Positions 25,818 through 34,749 of a stretch of 64,000 nucleotides of DNA are shown piece after piece. Position numbers and translations under genes: made by a program. Source of the DNA: Candidatus Rokuibacteriota bacterium (GTDB taxonomy: Bacteria; Methylomirabilota; Methylomirabilia; Rokubacteriales; CSP1-6); NCBI GenBank assembly GCA_003220535.1, contig QHSU01000066.1:169066-233065 (forward strand), in the 5' to 3' direction. Each line of letters begins with the position of its first letter. Within the stretch, counting starts at the first letter, position 1. The notes below the pieces were generated by a model, which did not search any database, was not told the DNA's origin, and saw only the letters and a list, made by a program, of their open reading frames with translations.

Positions 25818-26783
25818 TCAGTACCCCTTGCGCTTGTCGATCAGCGCGATCAACGGCTGGCCCGCGCGCATCCGCCGCAGGTTCTCGCAGAACGTCTCGA
25901 TGACGCGCCCGGCGCGGCGCGGCGAGCCGCCGGCGGTGTGCGGCGTCACGATCGCGCGTGGGTGGGTCCAGAGCCGGTGGCCGGCCGGGAGCGGCTCCGG
26001 ATCGGTGACGTCGAGCCCGGCGCCTCCGATCATCCCCTCGTCGAGCGCCTTGAGCAGGTCGTCGCCGTAGACGATCGCGCCCCGGGTCACGTTGATCAGG
26101 TAGCCGGTCTTTTTCATCTTCCGGAAGAGATCGCGCGTGAACAGATGGTGGGTCGCCTTCGTGAGCGGCAGGCAGATCACGACGGCATCGGAGGCGCCGA
26201 GCAGCTCGCCGAGGCGATCTGGTTTCCAGATCGCCTCGACGCCGGGCTCCGGGGCGACGTCCTCGATGTCGACCGCCAGCACGCGCATGCCGAAGCCGAG
26301 CGCCCGGCGCGCCACTTCGCGCCCGGTGCCGCCGAACCCGACGATGCCCATCGTCAGGTCGTAGAGCTCGAGCTGCAGCAGGCGGATCGGCTCGCGCAAC
26401 GTGTAGTCCGGCTGGCGGATCGCGGTGTGCAAGCCGCGGGTCAGGCACAACAGCAGCGCGAACGCGTGCTCGGCCAGGTGAATGCCAACGCCGCCCTTCT
26501 CGCTGGCCAGCGGCACGTCGCTCTCGACCAGCTCTTGCGTGAGGATCGAGTCTACGCCGGCGCCGATCGACTGGTAATAGCGGATGCGCTTGTTCAGCGC
26601 GAAGATCTCGGGCGACACGCGGCCGAAGAGCGCGTCGGTGTCTACGATCTCGCGCCGCTGGGTGGCGGCGTCCTTCGCCTCGACGAAGGTCGAGCCCGGG
26701 CCAGCGGCCTCGAGGATGGCGGCGCGCTGCTCGGGGCTGACCGACGGCACGATCATCAGGGGCGTGTAGAGGATCTTCATCAT
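25818..26783 (-). CDS. D-2-hydroxyacid dehydrogenase
   Basis: 321 residues from ATG 26783 with GGAG four bases upstream and an overlap with the preceding stop (TGATG). NAD-binding motif GIVGFGGTG near residue 148; the catalytic triad is visible as Arg in NVTRGAIV, Glu in DPEPLP and His in TPHTAGGS. Family members reduce 2-keto acids or oxidise D-hydroxyacids. It is cotranscribed with the crotonase upstream. Confidence 0.9.
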   Translation of the reverse strand: MMKILYTPLMIVPSVSPEQRAAILEAAGPGSTFVEAKDAATQRREIVDTDALFGRVSPEIFALNKRIRYYQSIGAGVDSILTQELVESDVPLASEKGGVGIHLAEHAFALLLCLTRGLHTAIRQPDYTLREPIRLLQLELYDLTMGIVGFGGTGREVARRALGFGMRVLAVDIEDVAPEPGVEAIWKPDRLGELLGASDAVVICLPLTKATHHLFTRDLFRKMKKTGYLINVTRGAIVYGDDLLKALDEGMIGGAGLDVTDPEPLPAGHRLWTHPRAIVTPHTAGGSPRRAGRVIETFCENLRRMRAGQPLIALIDKRKGY

Positions 26784-27541
26784 CGGCTCCGTTTCTTCGA
26801 TCGGATGGTGGCCATTGCGCGCTGGTGGTCGTCGGACGCGAAGCATCCGGCCAGGGCCGCGTTCATCTCCTCGCGGAACGACTCGAAGTCGAGGTCGAAG
26901 GCGCGCGTGCTCAAGCGCTTGCTCGCGGTCACGCTCACGGGCGGAAGCGCCAGGAACCGCTCGATCGTCTCGTCGAGCGCCTTGGGAAAGTCCGCCGGCG
27001 GCACCGCGCGGTTCACGAGACCGATACGCTCGCCCTCGCGCGCGGTGATCGGCTCACCCAGCAGGATCAGCTCCTTGGCGCGGGCCAGCCCGATCAGTCG
27101 CGGCAAGCGGTAGAGCGCCATCGAGGGGATCAGACACTCCTTGACGGCCGGCAGACTGAGCAGCGCGTCTTCGGCCGCCAGCCGGTAGTCGCAGACGAGC
27201 GCCAGCTGGAGGCCGCCCCCGATGCAGTGCCCGTTGATCGCCGCGATGACCAGCTTGTCCATGCGCTCGAGCGCGGTCATGGCGTCTTCCCACCGGACCA
27301 GGTCGGCGAGACTCAGCTCGCCGGCCGCGAGCGCCTTGAGGTCGACGCCGGTCTGGAACGCCCGGCCCGCGCCGGTCATGACGACCACGCGCACGTCGTC
27401 CCGAGCGCCGAGCGCCGCGACCACCTCGGCGAGCTCCGCGGCGAAGCGCGCATTGCCGGCGTTGAGCACGTCCGGTCGGTCGAACGTCATGCGGGCAACT
27501 TCACCCCGCACGTCCAGGCGGATCGTCCTGGCGTCGGTCAT
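26780..27541 (-). CDS. Enoyl-CoA hydratase/isomerase family protein
   Basis: 253-residue crotonase. Oxyanion-hole segments are NAGNARFAAEL and GHCIGGGLQLALVCDYRLA. ATG 27541 overlaps, on the opposite strand, an ATG at 27540 of the divergent transporter gene. Acts on acyl-CoA substrates; the exact reaction (hydratase, isomerase or hydrolase) is not determined by the visible motifs. Confidence 0.9.
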   Translation of the reverse strand: MTDARTIRLDVRGEVARMTFDRPDVLNAGNARFAAELAEVVAALGARDDVRVVVMTGAGRAFQTGVDLKALAAGELSLADLVRWEDAMTALERMDKLVIAAINGHCIGGGLQLALVCDYRLAAEDALLSLPAVKECLIPSMALYRLPRLIGLARAKELILLGEPITAREGERIGLVNRAVPPADFPKALDETIERFLALPPVSVTASKRLSTRAFDLDFESFREEMNAALAGCFASDDHQRAMATIRSKKRSR

Positions 27542-27569
27542 GGGGCAATGGTTTACCATAAAAGGCCTC

Positions 27570-28769
27570 GTGACGTCCCTGACCGCTCTGCTGTGCCTGA
27601 CGACCTTCTCCAACATCTTTTCGGGAGGCGCCTTCCCCGCCGTCCTGCCCGACATGGCGCGCAGCGCTGCCCTGGCCGACTGGCAGCTCGGCCTCGTGGC
27701 CGGCGCCTTCGGATTCGCCCGCATGGTCGCGGCCATTCCCATCGGCCTCTTCCTGACCCACAACTTGCGCCGGGCGTTGTGGCTCGGGCCGCTGGTGCTG
27801 GCGACGGGCGCGCTCTGCGTCACCAGCGGCGGAGGATTGCCGATGCTCGTGCTGGGGCGGCTGCTCATGGGCCTCGGGCAGGCCCTCAGCATGGTGGGCG
27901 GACTGACGGCGATCCTCCGCTTCCAATCGGGGACGAACCTCGCCGCGGCGCTGGCCGCGTACGAGCTCTCGGCGATGATCGGGATGCTCGGGGGCGCCGC
28001 CGTGATCGCGGCGTTGCCGGGGTCCCTTCCGTGGAACACGGCGTTCCTGCTCACGTGCACGCCCCAGCTCATCGGTGTCATCACCGTTCCCAAGCTGCTC
28101 GCGGCGCTGCCGGCACAGGACGGCGCGGGGGCGCAGCCCCTCTTCGCGCGGCAGGCGACGAATGGCACAGCCGTGAACCCGACCTCGCACGCGGACCAGA
28201 CCCGACGCCCGTCGCTGGTGCCGCTCGCCTTCGCCGCCGGTGGAATGATCGCCCTCACGTACTCGACGATGGAGCAGTTCCTGGTCCCGCTGCGCGTCAG
28301 CCGCGAGTTCGGGCTCGAGCGCGCGGGCGTCGCGCGGCTCTTCATGGTGCAGCAGGTCTTCGACATCGCCGCGCTGATCCCCACGGGCATCCTCGCCGAC
28401 CGGCGGGGTGCTGCGCGCGTGCTCTCTGTGATCTTGATGGTGATGGCGACCGCGAACGCGCTCGTCGGCTTCGGCACGCTCCCGGTCGTCGTCCTCGGGT
28501 GCGCGCTCTTCGGCCTCTCGATGTCCGGCTGGATGCTACCCCTCAGCGTGCTGCGGCGGGAGACCGCGGCCGAGCAGGTCTCGTGGCGGACCGGGCTCTA
28601 TCGCGTCTGCGTGGACGGCGGGCTCTTCCTCGGCCCGTTCCTCTCCGGTATCCTCGGCATGCACCTGGCCGGGTTCCTGCCCGCCCTCTGGACCGCCGCG
28701 CTCGCGCTCACAAGCCTGCTCCTTCTCGCGCGCGCTCGAAGCTCGGGTACCATGGCCGTGCATGGCTGA
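27570..28769 (+). CDS. MFS transporter
   Basis: 399 residues with about twelve hydrophobic segments. The cytoplasmic loop between helices 2 and 3 is degenerate (GLFLTHNLRRALWLG), while the equivalent in the second half is ADRRGAARVLSVI, as in many MFS drug or metabolite exporters. GTG 27570 is preceded by AAAGG at five bases; ATG 27540 would add ten residues and would overlap the divergent crotonase start. The stop overlaps the next gene by eight bases. Confidence 0.85.
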   Translation: MTSLTALLCLTTFSNIFSGGAFPAVLPDMARSAALADWQLGLVAGAFGFARMVAAIPIGLFLTHNLRRALWLGPLVLATGALCVTSGGGLPMLVLGRLLMGLGQALSMVGGLTAILRFQSGTNLAAALAAYELSAMIGMLGGAAVIAALPGSLPWNTAFLLTCTPQLIGVITVPKLLAALPAQDGAGAQPLFARQATNGTAVNPTSHADQTRRPSLVPLAFAAGGMIALTYSTMEQFLVPLRVSREFGLERAGVARLFMVQQVFDIAALIPTGILADRRGAARVLSVILMVMATANALVGFGTLPVVVLGCALFGLSMSGWMLPLSVLRRETAAEQVSWRTGLYRVCVDGGLFLGPFLSGILGMHLAGFLPALWTAALALTSLLLLARARSSGTMAVHG

Positions 28770-29121
28770 CACCGGGCTGATCTTCGCCTGCTTCGGCTGC
28801 TGCTGCGGCCACACGAACAACGGCGCCGCGCGCATCGTGCGGCCGGCGCTGCGACGCGCGTTCGATGCGGCCGGCCTCCAGGGACGGGTGCGCCTGGCTT
28901 TCTCCGAGTGCCTCGGCCCGTGTAGCGAGGCGAACGTCGTCTTCGTGTACCTCCACGGGCAGCCGTTGTGGTTCAAGCGGATCAACACGCCCGACCTGTT
29001 CGGTGCGGTTCTCGCGTACGCACGCGCCGCCGTCGAGGTGCCGGGCGCTCCGCTGTCCGAAGAGCTGGCCGGGCACTCGTTCACGTGGACAGGCGGCGGC
29101 CTCGGCCCGGAGCCCGCCTGA
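28762..29121 (+). CDS. Thioredoxin-like 2Fe-2S ferredoxin-type protein
   Basis: 119 residues. Cysteines at 10, 13, 14 and 15 (CFGCCCG) and Cys50/Cys54 (ECLGPC) match the two-part cluster ligand pattern of thioredoxin-fold [2Fe-2S] ferredoxins such as those linked to cobalamin or cobalt metabolism. It overlaps the MFS stop by eight bases and precedes a crotonase with AGGAG. Could carry electrons or bind a metal; the partner is not obvious. Confidence 0.78.
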   Translation: MADTGLIFACFGCCCGHTNNGAARIVRPALRRAFDAAGLQGRVRLAFSECLGPCSEANVVFVYLHGQPLWFKRINTPDLFGAVLAYARAAVEVPGAPLSEELAGHSFTWTGGGLGPEPA

Positions 29122-29131
29122 GGAGAACGTC

Positions 29132-29929
29132 ATGGACTACGCCGACTATCGTCACCTCACGTTCGAGCCCAAGCCGAACGGGGTGCTCCTCGTCACCATC
29201 AATCGGCCGGAGGTGTTGAACGCCGCCAACGCGCGTCTCCACTGGGAGTTCACGCAGGTCTGGCTCACGGTGGACGCCGACCCGAAGACGCGCGTGGTCC
29301 TCGTCACCGGCGCCGGCAAGGCGTTCTCGGCGGGCGGTGACCTGGCGCTGGTCGAGGATATGGCGGGTAATCCGGACGCGCTGACGCGCACGATGCGGGA
29401 AGCCTCCGACCTCGTCTACAACATGATCAACCTCGACAAGCCGGTGGTCTCGGCGATCAACGGCGTGGCGGTGGGAGCAGGCCTCGTCGTAGCGCTCCTC
29501 GCCGACGTCAGCATCATCGCGGAGACCGCGCGGTTCACCGACGGCCACACGCGCCTGGGCGTCGCCGCCGGCGACCACGCGGCGATCCTCTGGCCGATTC
29601 TCTGCGGCATGGCGAAGGCGAAATACTACCTGCTCACCGCGGACTTCATCGACGGCCGGGAGGCCGAGCGCATCGGCCTCGTGAGCATGTGCGTGCCGCT
29701 CGACCAGCTCATGGCGAAGGCCTTCGACGTCGCCGATCGGCTCGCCCAGGGCAGCCAGCACTCGATCCGCTGGACCAAGCGCGCGCTCAACAACTGGCTG
29801 CGTCAGGCCGGTCCGATCTTCGACCAGTCGCTCGCGCTCGAGATGCTCTCGTTCTCGTACCCCGACGTGCGCGAAGGCGTGAAGGCGCTCCGCGAGAAGC
29901 GCGCGCCGGCCTTCCCCTCGGCGAGATAA
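29132..29929 (+). CDS. Enoyl-CoA hydratase/isomerase family protein
   Basis: 265 residues from ATG 29132 with AGGAG six bases upstream. Crotonase hallmarks: [15 protein letters not shown] and [19 protein letters not shown]. It differs clearly from the crotonase at 26.8 kb, for example in the long [17 protein letters not shown] segment, so the two are not recent duplicates. Cotranscribed with the Fe-S protein and the SIS protein. Confidence 0.92.
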   Translation: MDYADYRHLTFEPKPNGVLLVTINRPEVLNAANARLHWEFTQVWLTVDADPKTRVVLVTGAGKAFSAGGDLALVEDMAGNPDALTRTMREASDLVYNMINLDKPVVSAINGVAVGAGLVVALLADVSIIAETARFTDGHTRLGVAAGDHAAILWPILCGMAKAKYYLLTADFIDGREAERIGLVSMCVPLDQLMAKAFDVADRLAQGSQHSIRWTKRALNNWLRQAGPIFDQSLALEMLSFSYPDVREGVKALREKRAPAFPSAR

Positions 29930-29944
29930 CGGAGGACCACCGTC

Positions 29945-31027
29945 GTGGCTGAGCCCTCGCCGGCGCCGCGCACCGCCCATCCCTACTACATGCACGACGC
30001 GATCTACGCCCAGCCCGGCGCACTGCGGCTCGTCACCCGAGGCCAGGGTGACGCGATCGAGGCGGCCGCCGCGCGGCTGCGCGAAATGGATCACGTCCTC
30101 TTCACCGGCATCGGGACCTCGTGGCACGCCGCGCTGGTCGGCGAGCTGCTCTTCGCGCTCGCCGGTCGCCTGGGTCAGCGGGCGTGCGCCGTGCACTCGT
30201 TCGAGCTCGCGAGCTACTGGCCCGAGCCGGCGGCGCGCACCGGGGTGATCGGCATGAGTCACCGCGGCACCAACCGCTACACGCTCGAGGCGCTCGCCCG
30301 GGCGAAGGCCAGCGGCGGCATCGCCGTGGCGATCACCGGCAAAAGCACGGACGGCTCTGCGGGAGCGGACTGGACCTTCCGCACCGTGGACCAGGAGCGC
30401 TCGGGCGCCCACACGATCAGCTACACCGCGGCGCTGGCGCTCCTCGCGACGCTCGCCGCGACCGTTGGCGGCGACAGCGACATCCCGCGAGAGCTCGATG
30501 CGATCCCTGACATGCTGGCCCTGCTGCTCGGCCAGGAGTCGTGGGAGGAGCTCGCCGCCCGTTACGGCGACCGGCGCTGCTACTGGTTCGTGGGTGGTGG
30601 GCCGAACACGGCGACGGCCTGGGAGGCGGCGCTCAAGATGAGCGAGGCCAGCCACGCGATGGCGGCCGGCTTCAACTGCGAGCAGTTCCTGCACGGCGCC
30701 TGGGCGGCGCTGGAGCGTGAGGACGCGGTGTTCCTGGTGGCGCCGCCCGGACCGTCCCACGAGCGGTGCCTGGCCGTCGCGCGCGTCGCGAAGGAGATCG
30801 GCGTGCCGCTGATCGCCCTGGCGCGTGAGGACGATCGCGAGATCGCGTCGCTCGCCGCGGAGACGATCGCGATCCCGGAGGTGAACGAGCTGCTCTCACC
30901 GATCCTCACGGTGGTGCCGCTCCAGCTCTTCATCTACCACACGGCGATCCGGCGCGGGGTGAATCCCGACACGACGCGCAGCGACGAGCCCGCGTACGGG
31001 CGAGCGCGCGCCGGACTCTCGCTTTAG
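29945..31027 (+). CDS. Double SIS-domain sugar isomerase/deaminase-like protein
   Basis: 360 residues with two SIS domains. The first has TGIGTSWHAALVGELLF and the phospho-sugar loop MSHRGTNRYTLEAL; the second has FVGGGPNTATAWEAALKMSEA and ends in SDEPAYGRARAG, like the isomerase half of GlmS. The glutaminase half is absent, so it is more likely an aldose/ketose isomerase or amino-sugar deaminase. GTG 29945 has GGAGG about ten bases upstream. Its stop overlaps the convergent helicase stop by four bases. Confidence 0.88.
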   Translation: MAEPSPAPRTAHPYYMHDAIYAQPGALRLVTRGQGDAIEAAAARLREMDHVLFTGIGTSWHAALVGELLFALAGRLGQRACAVHSFELASYWPEPAARTGVIGMSHRGTNRYTLEALARAKASGGIAVAITGKSTDGSAGADWTFRTVDQERSGAHTISYTAALALLATLAATVGGDSDIPRELDAIPDMLALLLGQESWEELAARYGDRRCYWFVGGGPNTATAWEAALKMSEASHAMAAGFNCEQFLHGAWAALEREDAVFLVAPPGPSHERCLAVARVAKEIGVPLIALAREDDREIASLAAETIAIPEVNELLSPILTVVPLQLFIYHTAIRRGVNPDTTRSDEPAYGRARAGLSL

Positions 31028-32442
31028 GGCTGAGGCGCACCCGGCGGGCGCGGTCCGCCTCCGCCGCGTCCGCGACGTCGGCGCCTCGGGCGCCGGCCGC
31101 CGGCGCCGTCGGGCGGGGCGGGGGGCGGTGGCGCGGCCGGCGCCGGATCGTGGCGAGGCCGCTCGGGTCCCCCGCGCGCGTGCTCGCGGCCGCCGCGGCG
31201 GCCGCGGTCGCCGAAGCGATCGCGCGCCGCCAGCCGGGCGCGCCGTTCCTCGTTGTAGCGCCGGCGCTCCTCCGCCGTCGGCTTGATCTCCGACAGAAAG
31301 AGGTCGTCGTCCGCCCACTCCACCGCGATCTTCTGGCCGATGAACTTCTCGATCGCCTCGAGCGCCAGGGCGCTCGCCTCGTCCACGAGGCTGATCGCCT
31401 TGCCGCCCGCCCCCGCGCGCGCCGTGCGGCCGATCCGGTGCACGTAGTCCTCGGCGTCCTGCGGGAGATCCCAGTTGACGACGTGGGTCACCGCCTCGAT
31501 GTGCAGCCCGCGCGAGGCGACGTCGGTCGCGACCAGGATGGGCAGCCGCCCCTCCTTGAAGTCGTTCAGGATCTTGAGACGCCGCTTCTGGTCGACGTCG
31601 CCGGTGAGCGCGCGCGTCTCCCAGGCGTTGCGCGTCAGCCGGTCCTCGAGGCGACGCGCCTCCTCGCGCGTGTTCGTGAAGATCAGGATGCGGTCGCCGC
31701 CCTCCCGGCGCAGGAGGCCCAGCAGCAGCGGCAACTTCTCGTCGCGGCCGACGTGGAAGAGCGATTGCTCGACCCGCTCGGCCGTTTTCTGCTGCGGCAT
31801 GATCGTGATCTGCGTCGGGTTGTTCATGAATTCCCAGGTGAGCTCGAGCACCCGGAACGACAGCGTCGCGGAGAAGAGGTAGGACTGCCGTTTCTCGTGC
31901 GGCGGCAGGCGCCGGAGGATGAACCGGAGGTCGGCGATGAATCCCATGTCGAACATCCGGTCGGCTTCATCGATGACGAGGATCTCGACGCGCCGGGGGG
32001 TCCACACGTGCTGCTTGAGGTAGTCGATCAGGCGCCCCGGCGTGCCGACGAGAAGATCGCAGCCGTCCGCCAGGGTCTCGCGCTGCTTCGCGTAGTCGAT
32101 GCCGCCGTAGACGGCCAGGGTGCGGAACGGCGTGAATCGCCCGAGGAGCCGCGCGTCGGACTCGATCTGCACGACCAGCTCGCGCGTGGGCGCGATGACG
32201 AGCATGCGCGGCGAGCCCACGCCCGCCGGCGGCGGCGGCGCTGGCGTGCGCAGCATCTTGGTGAAGGCGGCGATCAGGAACGCGGCGGTCTTACCCGTAC
32301 CGGTCTGCGACTGGCCGGCCACGTCCTTGCCGCGCAGTGCCAACGGCAGGGCCGCCTCCTGGATCGGTGTCGCGGTCACGAAGCCCGCCTCGCGGATCCC
32401 CTGCATCACGGGCTCGGGGAGGTCGAGAGAGGCGAAGTCCAT
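31024..32442 (-). CDS. DEAD-box RNA helicase (RhlE-like)
   Basis: 472 residues. All main motifs are visible: SQTGTGKT (I), PTREL (Ia), GTPGRLIDY, DEADRMFD (II), SATLS (III), and HRIGRTARAG (VI). The C-terminal ~90 residues are basic, then Pro/Gly/Arg-rich (RRRRRGRGGGGP), as in RhlE-type helicases used in RNA decay and ribosome assembly. The ATG follows the TatC stop directly (TAGATG), so it is translated from the tig-clpP-clpX-tatC block. Confidence 0.93.
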   Translation of the reverse strand: MDFASLDLPEPVMQGIREAGFVTATPIQEAALPLALRGKDVAGQSQTGTGKTAAFLIAAFTKMLRTPAPPPPAGVGSPRMLVIAPTRELVVQIESDARLLGRFTPFRTLAVYGGIDYAKQRETLADGCDLLVGTPGRLIDYLKQHVWTPRRVEILVIDEADRMFDMGFIADLRFILRRLPPHEKRQSYLFSATLSFRVLELTWEFMNNPTQITIMPQQKTAERVEQSLFHVGRDEKLPLLLGLLRREGGDRILIFTNTREEARRLEDRLTRNAWETRALTGDVDQKRRLKILNDFKEGRLPILVATDVASRGLHIEAVTHVVNWDLPQDAEDYVHRIGRTARAGAGGKAISLVDEASALALEAIEKFIGQKIAVEWADDDLFLSEIKPTAEERRRYNEERRARLAARDRFGDRGRRGGREHARGGPERPRHDPAPAAPPPPAPPDGAGGRRPRRRRRGRGGGGPRPPGAPQP

Positions 32443-33201
32443 CTAGGCCGATTCGGCGGGCGCGGGAGCCGGCGCCGGTGCGGGCTTTCGCCCGAAGACG
32501 CGCGCGCACACGATGCCGACCTCGTACAGGATGATCAGCGGCCCGGCCATCAGCGTCTGGTTGAACGCGTCGGGCGTGGGCGTCAGGACCGCGCCGGCGA
32601 TGAACGCGCCGAGGATCGCGTACTTGCGGTTCTTCGCGAGCATCTTCGCGTTCACGATGCCGACGCGCGCCAGGATCGTGAGGGCCAGCGGCAGCTCGAA
32701 GACGGCGCCGAACGCGAGCGTGAACTTCAGCAGGAAGTCGATGTGGTTCTGCAGCGTGATCATCGGCGTGAGGCCCGGCCGCGCATAGCTCAGCAGGAAC
32801 TGGATGGCATACGGCGTCACCACGAACAGGGAGAACGCGCCGCCGGCGAGGAACATCACCGAGCCGATGATCACGAACGGTGCCGCGTACTTCTTTTCGT
32901 GCCCGTGGAGCCCCGGGGCGATGAACGCCCAGACCTGCCAGAGGATCGCGGGCGCGGCGATGAAGATCCCGACGATCAGCCCGACCTTCATCTGCACCCA
33001 GAACGCCTCGGCCGGGGCCGTGAAGACCAGCGAGTAGTTCAGCCGGGTCACCGGCCGCGCCAGCCAATCCACGATGTACTGGCTGAACGGCAGTCCGATC
33101 AGAGTGCCGACGAGCAGCGCGATGAGGGCCCGGACGATCCGCACGCGGAGCTCGCCGAGGTGCTCCAGAAAGGACATCTTGTCGTCGACGGATGGCGCCA
33201 T
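32443..33201 (-). CDS. tatC: Sec-independent protein translocase TatC
   Basis: 252 residues with six membrane helices. The start MSFLEHLGELRVRIVRAL is the TatC signature and FVQMKVGL/ FIAAPAILWQVWAFIAPGL are conserved. It recognises twin-arginine signal peptides. TatA/TatB are not next to it. A proline-alanine tail (APAPAPAPAESA) ends the protein. Confidence 0.96.
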   Translation of the reverse strand: MAPSVDDKMSFLEHLGELRVRIVRALIALLVGTLIGLPFSQYIVDWLARPVTRLNYSLVFTAPAEAFWVQMKVGLIVGIFIAAPAILWQVWAFIAPGLHGHEKKYAAPFVIIGSVMFLAGGAFSLFVVTPYAIQFLLSYARPGLTPMITLQNHIDFLLKFTLAFGAVFELPLALTILARVGIVNAKMLAKNRKYAILGAFIAGAVLTPTPDAFNQTLMAGPLIILYEVGIVCARVFGRKPAPAPAPAPAESA

Positions 33202-33205
33202 TGCC

Positions 33206-34015
33206 CTACCAGCTCGCGACGAAGTGCCGGAGCGCGCCGACCCCGCGCCCGGCCTGAAAGCCCTCGCGGATCGCCGCGGTGACGTACGCCTTGGCCTCGC
33301 TGATCGCGTCCTTCAGCGCGTGGCCGCGGGCCAGGCACGCCGCGATCGCGGACGCGAACGTGCAGCCCGTCCCGTGGGTGCTGGTCGAGGCCAGGCGCGC
33401 GGCCGTGAAGCGCGTGAAGTCGCGCCCGTTCCAGAGGATGTCGGTGGCCGCGTCGCGGAGGTGGCCGCCCTTCACCAGCACGTTCCGGGGGCCGAGCGCC
33501 AGGATCCGGCGCGCGGCCTCCTCCATATCCGCCTCGGTTGCGACCGGCATGTCCGCCAGCGCCTCCGCCTCGTGAAGGTTCGGCGTCACCACCAGCGCCT
33601 GCGGCAGCAGCTCCTTGATGAGCGCGGCCCGAGCCTCCGGCTGCAGGAGCTGATCGCCGGACTTGGCGATCATCACCGGATCGAGCACCACCCGCAGGGG
33701 GTCGCGCCCAGCTTCCTCCCGCGCATAAGCGCGCAACCGCTCCGCCACCTCGGCGATGATCGGCGCCGTCGAGAGCATGCCGATCTTCACCACGTCGGCG
33801 CCGAAGTCCGAGAGCACGGACTCGATCTGCCGGCCGACGAACTCGGGAGGCAGGTTGAAGACGGCCTGGACGCCGAGCGAGTTCTGGGCGGTCACGGCGG
33901 TGATCACGCTCATCCCGAACACGCGGAACGCCGAGAAGGTCTTCAGATCCGCCTGGATGCCCGCGCCGCCGCCGGAATCGGAGCCGGCGATCGTCAGCGC
34001 TTTGGGAACGCCCAT
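33206..34015 (-). CDS. thiD: Hydroxymethylpyrimidine/phosphomethylpyrimidine kinase
   Basis: 269 residues of the ribokinase fold. [22 protein letters not shown] is the ThiD N-terminal signature (shown in part), and [15 protein letters not shown] is the anion-hole/catalytic Asp-equivalent region of the family. It phosphorylates HMP and HMP-P in thiamine synthesis. ATG 34015 is the start; the gene is followed by tatC after four bases. Other thiamine genes are not in the window. Confidence 0.95.
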   Translation of the reverse strand: MGVPKALTIAGSDSGGGAGIQADLKTFSAFRVFGMSVITAVTAQNSLGVQAVFNLPPEFVGRQIESVLSDFGADVVKIGMLSTAPIIAEVAERLRAYAREEAGRDPLRVVLDPVMIAKSGDQLLQPEARAALIKELLPQALVVTPNLHEAEALADMPVATEADMEEAARRILALGPRNVLVKGGHLRDAATDILWNGRDFTRFTAARLASTSTHGTGCTFASAIAACLARGHALKDAISEAKAYVTAAIREGFQAGRGVGALRHFVASW

Positions 34016-34077
34016 AGACGTTCGAAGTATACACGCTGCCGCTCTGCGTCGAATGCGAAGGGCCGTGGTCCCCTGGG

Positions 34078-34749
34078 CTACGTCGCCGGAATCACCAGCG
34101 TGAACTCGCCACGCGGTTCGCCGGCGGCCAGCCGCGCCAGATGCGCCGGCGGCGTCGCCCTCACGATGTCCTCGTACTGCTTGGTGAGCTCGCGCGCCAC
34201 CACCAGTTCGACCTCGCCGAACACCTCGCCGATCGCGCCGAGCGTCGCCACGATGCGGTGCGGCGACTCGTAGAGCACGACCGTCGTCTCGAGCGCCCGG
34301 AGCGCCTGGAGGCGATGGAGCCGCTTGCCGGGTTTCACCGGCAGAAACCCGTCGAACACGAACCGGTCGGCCGGAAGACCCGAGGCCGAGAGCGCCGCGA
34401 CGACCGCGGCCGGGCCCGGGATCGGCACCACGGCGACCCCATGGGCACGCGCCTCTCGCACCAGCAGGATGCCCGGGTCGGAAATCCCCGGCGTGCCCGC
34501 GTCGGTGACGAGCGCGATCGAGCGCCCGGCCGCGAGATCGCGCAGTAGCGCCGGGCCGCGCGCGAGCTTGTTGTGCTCGTAGTAGCTGACGGTCGGCTTG
34601 TGGATGTCGAAGTGCGTGAGCAGGGCCCGCGTCCGCCGTGTGTCCTCGCAGGCCACCAGGTCGACCTCGCGGAGCACGCGGAGCGCGCGCAGGGTGATGT
34701 CTTCGAGGTTGCCGATCGGGGTCGCGACTACAAAGAGGGTACCGCTCAG
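34078..34749 (-). CDS. rsmI: 16S rRNA 2'-O-ribose C1402 methyltransferase RsmI
   Basis: About 223 residues of the tetrapyrrole-methylase fold. [18 protein letters not shown], the SAM-binding [13 protein letters not shown] and VLYESPHRI are family signatures. No ATG/GTG/TTG lies in frame before them; CTG 34749 overlaps the clpX stop (CTGA), mimicking the ATGA couplings common here, and is the best start. The protein ends at [10 protein letters not shown] and so lacks the C-terminal extension of E. coli RsmI, as in many bacteria. It methylates C1402 in the ribosomal P site. Confidence 0.9.
   Translation of the reverse strand: MSGTLFVVATPIGNLEDITLRALRVLREVDLVACEDTRRTRALLTHFDIHKPTVSYYEHNKLARGPALLRDLAAGRSIALVTDAGTPGISDPGILLVREARAHGVAVVPIPGPAAVVAALSASGLPADRFVFDGFLPVKPGKRLHRLQALRALETTVVLYESPHRIVATLGAIGEVFGEVELVVARELTKQYEDIVRATPPAHLARLAAGEPRGEFTLVIPAT

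Noticed and set aside
31150..33282. 710-codon plus-strand frame through the helicase and tatC
   Set aside because: Antisense shadow of clear DEAD-box and TatC genes.
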